The translations under genes were made by a program, and so were the position numbers. 40,000 nt of DNA, taken from NCBI GenBank assembly GCA_009760855.2, contig WPIO01000015.1, positions 5,892,501 through 5,932,500 of the forward strand, given 5' to 3'. This document shows positions 31,387 to 40,000 of this stretch, in pieces (within the stretch, counting starts at the first letter, position 1; the number at the start of each line of letters is the position of its first letter). Below the pieces are notes generated by a model. The model was not told where the DNA came from and did not search any database. It saw only the letters and a program-made list of their open reading frames with translations. Source of the DNA: Cristatella mucedo. Its lineage: Eukaryota; Bryozoa; Phylactolaemata; Cristatellidae.

Positions 31387-31560
31387 TTAAAGTTAACGCA
31401 AAACTCTGAAGCTAGGCTTGTCTGCCATGAATATCACAACTAACATATTACACAACGTCTCACTGACCTGAACTGGCCTCCCGTCATGCATCGGACCGAC
31501 TTGAAGGCTCTGTCACTCACTTTCGGGTCCCTTCGCTTTCTTGCGAAGGTCCACATACTC
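31387..31560 (+). mobile_element. LINE family I copy G, 3' segment
   Basis: Resumes with CGCAAAACTCTGAAGCTAGG and CTTGTCTGCC, matching the QNSAARLVC codons of copy A, and runs through TTGAAGGCTCTGTCACTCAC to about 31560. Confidence 0.78.
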
Positions 31561-31675
31561 AAAATATTTACGCATCAAACTTCTCATCATACTACTCATA
31601 GATTACTATCTACTACTGACTACATCATACTACTCTCTGATGCTCTTCTGACTCGAGTCGATTAACAGTGCCTCA

Positions 31676-32665
31676 GGAACTGAAAGTAAGTGACCGAATC
31701 TTGAAGTCGATGCGCTGCGCTTGACTAGGAGTCAATGCAGGTCGGCTACAAATAGTTTGATTTGGCAACTGCAACGCTCATGACAGACAAACCTAGCTGC
31801 CGAGTTTTGCACCAACTATAACAGCCTGGTGGCACAGGCCGATAGACCAGCAAGCAGTGAGTTACCGAAATCGAGACGGGATGTCACAAATGCATGGACC
31901 AATTTAGATGGTATCCCTGTCTAAGCAAGACCGAATTTTAGCAATGTTGTGTAGCTGAAAGTAGGAAGACTTGACAGTGGAGCTGACATGGTCGTCTAAT
32001 AAAAGGTCAATTTGGAACAGGACACCGAGATTTCGTGCAGATCCAACAGGGGATATGATGACAGAGCCGGTTTTGAGCGTTAAGTTTTCCAATTTCTGAA
32101 TCACACTTGGTTTGCCCATAACTAGCAGGTTGGTTTTATCCTCATTCAATTAAGAAAGTTTGCCTCTATCCATGTGTGGATGTCATCAATACATGGAGCA
32201 AGGGAGTTGAAAGAATTCGACGTGCTAGAGGGCTGGGAGGGATAAAAGGAAAGGTACAACTGAGTGTCATCTGGATAGACAGGAAAGCCTAGATTGTGCC
32301 AGGCAATCACATCGGCAAGAGGGAGAGTATAAACCATGAAAAGAACCGTACGAAGCACAGGGCAGAGCCCTGAGGTATCCCATACTTCAGTGGTTCCTCG
32401 GATGATCTTTGTCCATTCACATCAATACTCAGGGGTCTCTCACTGAGACAGGACTTAAACCATAACAGTGCAGTACCACGGATGCCTAGGCAAGATGAGA
32501 GGCACTCGAGGCCTTGGTGATCAAAGTATCAAACTCTGCCGAAAGATCAGGCAAAAAAGCTGAGATACTCTATTTATTTAAGTCTACATTCCTAAGTAAG
32601 TCTTTATACATCCGAAGCAATGTCTGTGGAGTGATTAGCTCTAAAACCAGAACTTACTAGCAAGG
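31676..32665 (-). mobile_element. LINE family I copy F (RT)
   Basis: Minus-strand RT in pieces: an upstream part (32600-32360) degraded but recognisable; then PLADVIAWHNLGFPVYPDDT, with motif C reading YPDD; then after a frameshift near 32150 NEDKTNLLVMGKPSVIQK and SYFQLHNIAKIRSCLDRD. It faces copy G, which lies on the opposite strand. Confidence 0.85.
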
Positions 32666-32776
32666 TTTGAAGTTTCAGTATATCAGTTCCGGCTGGTCTG
32701 CCACGGCTCGTGCTTGTATGCGCTGAACCGGTGCACGTTATCAAAAACCACCTGACAGCTCCTTTCCAGCAAATTG

Positions 32777-32845
32777 TAAGGTGCCAAGAAGGAGATTTAA
32801 TTCCTTCAGGGTGCCATACAAATGTCACAATATGTATCACTATTA
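32777..32845 (+). mobile_element. Solo retroelement 3' tail with hairpin
   Basis: GTGCCAAGAAGGAGATTTAA followed by TTCCTTCAGGGTGCCATACA is the LINE I / SINE 1 tail without a body. The inner stem is AAGGA/TCCTT where other copies have AGAGA/TCTCT. A short AT-rich end follows. Confidence 0.6.
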
Positions 32846-32849
32846 CTAA

Positions 32850-33727
32850 AGCAGTTCATTTTTATTCTATTGAAGCGTATGCCAATTATTCAGCAAGGTT
32901 TGTGTGCTATGTTACGTAAGTCCCAGACTCAACACAAGCAAGCAGCAAACGCAGACTTCAACATATACTACACAAACCTGCAAGATTTCAAAACGAAATT
33001 ATATATATATATACACTACACACACAAAAGAGACACGCTGGAGCCTATGCCTGGAAATGGCATGTGAATCCGTCATTTTTTTACACATTCAGTCAAAATA
33101 TTCATGTAAACAGTTAACCAACCACACCTCACAACTTGCCATCGGGGTACCTTTCAACTGAGCCAAGCAGTGCTGAGGAGCATCGCTTGAAATGAGTGCC
33201 AGCGTCAGTGTCAATGCAGCTCGACGAGCACATAAAGGATTCCTAGCATCGCACGAGAACAGCAGAGCACAAATGGCCTAGACATGCCAACACCACCTTA
33301 CTGTGAAGTTCGCACAGTCAAATAGGCCATGTCCAAGACAAGTTGACACAGCGGGCATTGGCCTGAGTGGCAGCCGGCCCATACCGTGCAGCCGCTTTCA
33401 CCACCAAGCACTGCTGCCACAATGCCGCCGGTGCTGTGCAAATAACGCTGATGCACTGTGCAGAGAGAAAGAGCACGAGCAAGGCAAGGTTTCTTCTTCG
33501 ACCGCACAGCCACGATAGAGATGACTCCGACCGCCTGCTCAAGCCCACAGCCATAGCCCTAACTGGTGGCAAGAGCTCTAGAGCACAGTCCAAACCAGTT
33601 ATCGCACAGCAGTCCAGTGCTCTAGAGCAATGACCACTCCATTAGAGCACTTTAATTAAATGGGCTGCTTAGGACGAAAGAAAAAACCAACCAACACAGA
33701 ACCTCTGGCCGGTGCACCATCACACCA
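32850..33727. other. No gene recognised
   Basis: Holds an AT dinucleotide run (33000-33012) and an unassigned GC-richer part at 33300-33640 with short frames on both strands. Confidence 0.45.
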
Positions 33728-33970
33728 AATAATAATAACAATAATAATAATAATAATAGTAATAATAATAATACATTCGTATAGCAACCTCAAAGAACTG
33801 AATCATTTTCTAGGCCCTTTAAAGATGCTGCATAGAAAGCCTTACCAAATGATTGGTGGTAACATTCGCAAGCAGCAGGAACAGTGTAGGCAGGCATGTG
33901 CACAGGTATGACCAATCACAAAGTGCCACTAAATGCTGTAATAAGCAGGTGTGTATTTAGTAGACTTGTG
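33728..33970 (-). mobile_element. LINE family I 3' end (copy J, tail part)
   Basis: (AAT)n at 33728-33775, the tail motif AAAGAACTGAATCATTTTCT and 3' UTR including CCACTAAATGCTGTAATAAG. Degenerate. Confidence 0.75.
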
Positions 33971-34284
33971 CAGCAGGAAACAAGCTGAGGCACTGCGTAG
34001 TTACTATTAATACTAACAGACACTGAGGGTGTTCGGCAGGATTACTAGCGTTAGTCATGGCTGCTCCTATAAGATATAAGACATTGGCTACCTACCTATC
34101 TAGCAATGTGGAGCAGGTCTGATGACCTCTTATGGTTAAAGCTAGGTGGGAAGAGAAGGCAGATATCAGGCCTGTTCTCCATAAGCACCTTAGGCGGAGA
34201 GTCAGTGCAGGCGGCATGGATTGGAATGGACTTTTAAGCATGTTATTGCTAGGGTGGAAGGCCTGAGGGTAGGCAGTGCACGAT

Positions 34285-34480
34285 TCAACTTGATGTTTAT
34301 CCCTGTCTACGCAGTCCCAAATTGTTTAACTGCTACCTAGTAGAAAGTAGGCAGACCTGACTGTGCATCTGATGTGGTTGTCTAGTGAGAGGTCGCTTTG
34401 GAACAGGACACGTAGATTTCGTGCAGATCCTACGGGAGATATTCTAGCCGAGCCCCATTTTGAAGAATTGAGCATGCATG
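34285..34480 (-). mobile_element. LINE family I RT fragment (copy J, coding part)
   Basis: The minus-strand frame reads RISPVGSARNLRVLFQSDLS then LDNHIRCTVRSAYF. It is separated from the tail part by about 310 bp of sequence I cannot align. Confidence 0.75.
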
Positions 34481-34793
34481 TCATGCACCTAAAATGCCAG
34501 GCGACATGATCCCCTGGGTTAATCAGCATTTGCAGCATCGATAAGCCTGCCTCTGCAAAATCGCTGCATAAGTTGATAGAATGCAGCAGCAAGACTTAGT
34601 ACTTCATATAGATAGGAACTAAAAGCAGTATTGCCAACACATTTGCATGCAGTGAGAATAAGGAAAAACAATGAAAAGGCATGCAACAGGAAGGAAGCGG
34701 ATGAGAGTAAACCGGAGGAGCTAGGTGGCCGGTTAGGAGGGCTGGTGAAAGCAATGGCCATGTCCGACAGAGTCACAGACGGGCAAGGCCTGC

Positions 34794-34813
34794 CTGTAGT
34801 CACGTGACTACAG
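34794..34813. promoter_or_regulatory. 20-bp perfect palindrome containing GTCACGTGAC
   Basis: CTGTAGTCACGTGACTACAG equals its own reverse complement. The centre is the palindromic E-box GTCACGTGAC, the sequence preferred by USF/MITF/TFEB-type bHLH-ZIP factors. No gene is recognisable nearby. Confidence 0.5.
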
Positions 34814-35365
34814 CTCAACTAGGCTGGCTCAGGCAACTACTGGCAGCCTGTACAATCGAACTAAGGAAATTAATCTCTGTGGTTGAAGCCTCGACGAAAA
34901 AGGGGGCAGGGTCTGCCAGTTAACCCTATGCGGCTCAGCACTTGGACGCCCATTTGTTACTTAGTAAAAATTACTACCGATCACGGCACAGAGCCTGTTG
35001 TACTTTTTCAACACAACACCAAGAACAATCTCTTTCCCTTCCTTGCTCTGAAGTGCCAATGAAATCTAGCGAATGCTCATCTTGTTGATCCTAGATTGTG
35101 GACAAGCAACACATTATCTACCATACCATAGAAATCTCCAATGTATTTAGCAAATCCTGAACTGATATTTAAGAAATAATGAATGCTAGCTTGGTGGTGA
35201 TTTCAGTACAGCAGAGGCAAACATTCGTTTTGACATGGGCTTTGGCTCACTTTGGGTGAGGTTAAGAGAAAGCCTGCTTGATTTAAAACCAATAATGGTA
35301 CTAAACCTACCTGAAAGGAAATGCAAATCACATAGCCTCAGCCAACATTGAACTGCAGATTAATT
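34814..35365. other. No gene recognised
   Basis: AT-rich unique sequence without detectable repeat or coding signal. Confidence 0.5.
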
Positions 35366-35397
35366 GTAATAATAATAATTATTATTATTATTATTAA
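35366..35397. repeat. (AAT)n/(ATT)n inverted trinucleotide run
   Basis: TAATAATAATAATTATTATT with flanks: AAT repeats meeting ATT repeats head to head, as at 570-600. It may mark two abutting LINE tails. Confidence 0.7.
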
Positions 35398-35555
35398 ACA
35401 ATACTGTAACATCGCATATGAGGGAGAGAAGGTCGAGGAGGTACAACAATCGGCCGTGATAATAACGATAATAACTCTTTTATATTGCCCATTAAAAGAC
35501 CCAAATCTACACATGAGTGCTTTATAACTCGCTGCGGGGATGTGATAGCCAGTAC

Positions 35556-36830
35556 TAATAACAATAAGACCAAAGATACTTATTGCATAGTACCCCAAGA
35601 GAACTAAATTTCTTTCTAGGCACTTTTCACGAGCTGCTAAGGCGGCATGCCTATTGGTTAGAGATAGCGTGCACAGTGTCAGCACATATAAGCACACAAA
35701 GGAAATTCACAGGGACCCAGCAAACGCAGAGAGAAATAGGCATGTTTTGAGCTTCTTTTTAAATTTCGTCAAGTTAGAGTATGTCGTGAGCCGTCAGTCA
35801 GTCTAGAGTGAGTTCCAGGTTTGGAGCATACGAACTAAAGGCATGGTCTCCAAAGGATTCGAGGTTTAAGACACAGCTAAACGACTTGAGTATGAAGAGC
35901 AGCTTGTATAATATTTAGGCTGATTGGAAATAGTTCCGATATGTAGGCCGATGCAAAAGAATTAAGGGACCTAACCAACTGTGAAAAAAAACGATTCACT
36001 GCTCAATGAGAAGACAGTGCAGGTAGGTGAGAAGTAGTGTAATGTGGCTGCTGCAATATTCATGACAGGCAATGCTATCAGGGTTTTGTACCAACTGCAA
36101 GTGCCTTATTACACAGACCGGAAAACCTAGAGTGGTAAGTTACAGAAGTCGAAACAGAATGTCACAAATGCCTGGACTAACTTGGATCTGGTATTCCTGC
36201 CTAAGCAGGCCTGAATTTTTACAGTTATCTAGGTTTAAATAGGCAGACTTGACTGTGGAGCTGATGTGGTCGTCCACTGAAAGATCACTTGAGAACAGGA
36301 CACCCAGATTACATGTCGAGGCTACAGGAAATATGCTGTACGAGCGAATGTTAAGGGTTGTGTTTTCAAATTTATGAGTGACACTTGGCTTCTGGATAAA
36401 AACGAAAGCCGAGATTGCCTTCGGCAATTCCATCGGCAAGAGGACGATTATAAACTGCGAAAAGATTAGGACCTGGCCAGATCTCAGGGGTAACCCCAAC
36501 TTTAGAGGCTCCACGGTTGACTGTTGCTAGTTGACTTGAATATTCTACAGTTTAGTACTGAGATAGGACCTAAGCCATTGCAGTGCAGCACCAGCGATGC
36601 ACAGATAAGATGAGAGGTACACTCAAAAAGGACTTGATCATCAATAGCATCAAAAGCTATCGAAAGATCCAGCAAAACGTGCAGAAAGAATACTGAAGTC
36701 AGCATTCCTAAGAAGGCCGTTATTCGCTCGAAGCAGTGCTGACTCTATGGAGCGATTAGATTAAAAACCTGACAACAACCTACTTCCTAAGTTTCAAGTT
36801 GTGTTAATAGTGTTTAGCTAATGAGCAACT
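35556..36830 (-). mobile_element. LINE family I copy H
   Basis: Minus strand: tail hairpin region near 35595-35630, 3' UTR, then decayed RT with NLGVLFSSDLSVDDHISSTV and, after frameshifts, LLDLSIAFDAIDDQVLFE (motif A) near 36640. 5' end about 36830, approximate. Confidence 0.82.
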
Positions 36831-37082
36831 CCTTCCAGTGACTTTAATAGGAGAATCGCCCTGCTGGTCTAGTGTTGCCCCCTTCATGAGAGGTCAAACG
36901 ACAAAACCTTTTCAAATGATGCATGGAACAAGGCCTGAGACTAAGTATATACAGAATTTTAGCTATTCAGGCCAGCAGCAGATCTATGCATCTCAGAAGA
37001 ACAGTGGGTAGCAGGTCTAGGGGACTAGCAGTAGTGGCGACGCTAGGATTTTTCATCTAGGGGAGACCTGGAAAATTGTAAT

Positions 37083-37385
37083 GTAATAATAATAATAATA
37101 ATATTGCACTTGATAAAGCGCCCTCAGAGAACTTAATCTCTTTCTAGGCGCTTTACATTTGCTGCAAAGTGATACGCAATAGAATAGTAAGTAAAATCAT
37201 GCTTGAAAAACAAACAAAATGAATAACATGGTTAGGGGTTACATGCACTGGGTCAGCATGCAAATGTGGTTAGTGGCAGCATGAACAGTGTCAGCACGCA
37301 TAAGCAAATCGAGGACGAATCACAAAGACCCACTAAATGCTGTCCTAAATAGGTATGTTTTTAAGTAGGGGCAAGACCCGTAACA
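37083..37385 (-). mobile_element. LINE family I 3' end (copy I)
   Basis: (AAT)n at 37083-37102, a well-preserved tail (TTAATCTCTTTCTAGGCGCT in plus reading) and 3' UTR very close to 575-820. This is among the least decayed tails in the window. Confidence 0.88.
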
Positions 37386-37513
37386 TTTTTATGTGGGTGG
37401 AGCTAGAACTGCAATTAATGAAAAATTATAGCATAAAATAGTTGCTTTTATTCGATATGAACTCGGTGATTACTCATCGAATTGAATTAAGACATAGTCT
37501 CATCGTTGGTGAC

Positions 37514-37559
37514 GGTCGGTCGGGGGGGGGGCGGTCGGGGGGCGGTCGGGGGGGGGGCG
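37514..37559 (+). repeat. G-run cluster, potential G-quadruplex
   Basis: Three GGTCGG-type units separated by runs of 6 to 10 G; at least four G tracts lie within 46 bp on the plus strand. Downstream of the LINE tail, not in any gene. Confidence 0.8.
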
Positions 37560-38424
37560 TAGGAATTGGGGCGGATCAGGTCAGGACCATGCCCCATTGC
37601 AGGGGGGAAGCTCTCTCTCAGGCTCCGCTACCAACTAGCTAAAGAAGCAATCTCCAAGGTGCTGACCTGGGAGAGTTAATGTGACGGTTGATGGTCAACA
37701 TCAGCATTTTTGGATTATACATGTGTGATTCGACTGTCTGGATAGAAGCTGGAATTGGCCTTCGCTAGGATACTTTGGTATGATCTACAGTAGTCCTCAT
37801 ATATCATTCAATGCACAGTCAGTCCTGATCTCGAGCATGCTTTTTCGAGCGAGCACTCAGTAGTCCAAAAATTTTGATATACGCAGTTAACCATAGGCCA
37901 TCTGGGCTTGTGAATGGTGTCCAGTTGACATGCTCTCCCCAGCCTGCCACCTTCTTGGTGTAGCTTCTGTACCGGAGCAGGTTCAGGTTGTCACTATAGC
38001 TTTGCCGACTGCTAGTGACCTTCCTAGTCGGTACAATCCTGCAAGCCTATTATCGTTTCACTATTAACATGCATTCTTGATTGCCACTGCATCTGCCGGA
38101 GTTCGTGCATTGGGAATCTCCCGAAGGAAGCCCAGCTGTAGCAAAAAAGGGTAGGGGTAAGGGGCTTAGTATTCCAAGCACTGTCTCGAACTGTCTGGCA
38201 AACTATCTCAATCGAGTGTAACAGCAAATCACTCGAACTTCGTGGTCATCGGGCCTTTTATAACCTCAGCGGCCACTGTAAAAGTGTACCTATAGAATGC
38301 TTGTGCACAATCCGCTAATAGGGGACATGATTCTTGAGTATGCCCGTGATCCGTTTGCTTTAACCGAGATCTGACAGAAATAGACTTAATTTCCCAACAA
38401 TAACCAACGCCACCCTTACAGGCA
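37560..38424. other. No gene recognised
   Basis: Unique sequence between the G-rich cluster and the endonuclease fragment, with no convincing coding potential. Confidence 0.5.
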
Positions 38425-38780
38425 TTTCTTTCCCATACCCTACGGTAGATTAAACGGTGGAGGTGTGTTGATTGTCACTCGTTCCTCTCTAAATATCAAA
38501 CCATTTGCAGTCTCCCTCAAAGAAGTCATTCGGATCTTTTATTTTTAGTATCGCCAAGAGCAAGCTGCCAATGGGGCCGTACCCCAAGGTATCAAGACTT
38601 CTTTCATATCGGACTTTTCTGAGTTCATTTCGATTCTGAGTGCCAGAAATCGTTCCTTCCTTGTACTGGGTGATTTTAACATTCATTTCGATGATTCAAC
38701 TAACCCTCCAAGTGCAGAATGTCCTGTACTGACTGATTCATTTTCTCTTGTGTGTGCTTGGCCCTACTCACAATAAAAAG
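38425..38780 (+). mobile_element. LINE endonuclease-domain fragment
   Basis: Frames with stops include RSFLVLGDFNIHFDDS near 38650-38700, an APE endonuclease GDFNIH motif. The upstream part (GGAGGTGTGTTGATTGTCAC) corresponds to the GGGVAI region. No RT follows in the window. Confidence 0.7.
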
Positions 38781-39539
38781 GTCATACACTCGATCAAATA
38801 TTCCCTCATATGCTGCCGACTCCTATAATTCCCAAATTCTGCACATTATGTGAGCGCATGCGATTCAGTCTGCAGCTTGTATCTCTTCGGTATGCAGAAT
38901 CATATGTGAGTCACAAAACGGTAAGATCCTTGACAATGATGCTGTCTGCACGAAAATGGCTTCCTTGTCCCTGCTGCTCAATCCTCCCTCCAACCTGTCC
39001 TGGCTCATGGAATGCTACAACCTGACACTAGCCTGGACTCTGAACAAGTTTGCACCTCTGACTACGCACAATTAACGCCGAAGACTTAAGGGCAAGCAGG
39101 GTATCATGCTTAGGACAAGCATACAAAGCACAGAAGCACAGAAGTATCACCTCCGCTTAGTTGGACCCTTGGTTTGTAATAAACAGTGAATATTGTACAT
39201 ACAGGCGAGCATGCAAAAGTACACGGGAATAGATCAGGGGATATGGAAAGCTGAGCAGGACAAATGAATCTTCTGGCCAAAACTATTTCTTCCTATGATT
39301 TATGCCCACCCAGGACTGCTATATCCTGTGCTAGGTTTCTAAAAACTTGCTGGCAGTTACTCAGACAACATTTTCTCCTATGCATCCGAGAAATGCAGAA
39401 AGGCTACCGGTCCCAAATAGTTTGCTGCACCTAGGGCCAACAGTGCTGCTGTTTGGCTGAGCACACCAGCACCTTACCCTAGCGATGGAGGGCAGCTGCC
39501 TGAGGGCGACAGGCAAAAACTATTTGACAAGCGGTAGCC
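38781..39539. other. No gene recognised
   Basis: May be decayed LINE linker sequence after the endonuclease fragment, but I cannot align it. Confidence 0.4.
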
Positions 39540-39964
39540 ATCACGTGATCCCATGCACCATCAGGACGTGCAAGCCCCAAAAGAAGTAGTTGTGCTTCCT
39601 GCACAGCCATCCTAACAGCTACAGCAGGAGCCCTATAACCAACTGGTCTTGTCACTGGGCACTTGTCACTAGACAAGCCACCATAGTGACAAGCCACCAC
39701 CGCCACTGCCATCCCCCCCTGCCATCCCCCCCATTCTCACTTCCACCCACACTTGAGTTTATGACGAGGTGACCTCGGGTACGATTGGGTGAATGCTGTA
39801 GCTGCACATGTTTGTAAATACACAGGCACAGCAGCAGCAGCAGAGCAATGCTGTGGGCTGGCATGACCTTACTGCATGCTGCCAGCCCCTGGAGAGAGCC
39901 AGGGCCTCCTCAGACTGGTGACCGAGCCGGCCAGGCACCCGCTGTCACGTGACTCCACCACGTG
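39540..39964. promoter_or_regulatory. Cluster of CACGTG E-boxes near the right edge
   Basis: ATCACGTGAT at 39540-39549, GTCACGTGAC at 39944-39953 and CCACGTGACG at 39958-39967. The last 120 bases are also CpG-richer than the preceding kilobases, so a promoter just beyond the edge is possible. No transcript feature is visible. Confidence 0.35.
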
Positions 39965-40000
39965 ACGCGACCGCATGGGCCGATGCAGCTATCTAGCTTC

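Overview
The window is animal (metazoan) nuclear DNA, almost certainly from an invertebrate. It has spliced genes with GT-AG introns, many degenerate L2/CR1-type LINE retrotransposons, tRNA-derived SINEs, long dinucleotide microsatellites and a 1-kb GC-rich minisatellite. Nothing in it looks prokaryotic. I cannot name the species or phylum from the sequence alone.

The one host gene I can identify runs on the minus strand from about 25.2 kb down to 5.28 kb. It encodes an ortholog of MEIOC, the meiosis-specific coiled-coil protein that partners the RNA helicase YTHDC2 in vertebrates. I assembled ten coding exons: 25162-24864, 20732-20615, 20351-19987, 19852-19467, 18339-17510, 16062-15596, 15391-15307, 6598-6464, 6318-6138 and 5657-5281. 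Every junction is GT-AG, every phase agrees, and the sum is 3243 nt (1080 codons plus stop). The last four exons and the end of the sixth carry the family's conserved C-terminal block. The N-terminal two thirds are poly-Gln, poly-Ala, His and Ser rich. A GC-rich 3' UTR probably continues to a poly(A) signal at 3484-3479, and a CpG-rich candidate promoter or 5' exon lies near 27.9-28.4 kb. The exact 5' end is not resolved.

Transposons fill the rest. At least two LINE subfamilies are present. Family I has fragments at 0.46, 0.8-2.4, 7.4-8.1, 8.7-11.4, 21.1, 30.5-32.7, 33.7-34.5, 35.6-36.8 and 37.1-37.4 kb. Family II includes a nearly complete endonuclease-plus-RT copy at 11.7-14.2 kb and shorter fragments elsewhere. 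The 8.7-kb MEIOC intron between exons 7 and 8 contains a three-level nest: a plus-strand LINE split by a minus-strand LINE, itself split by a SINE. A second SINE splits another LINE at 31.2 kb. One SINE family ends in the same 3' hairpin as family I, which points to LINE-driven mobilisation.

Simple repeats include (AG)n at 16.8-17.1, 21.5 and 23.4 kb, (CA)n/(CG)n at 24.4-24.6 and 30.2 kb, a 23-nt C run at 20.47 kb, and the CATGGCGGGCGG minisatellite at 28.4-29.4 kb. From about 33 kb to the right edge I see only LINE debris, simple repeats and a few palindromic E-box sites; no further host gene is recognisable.
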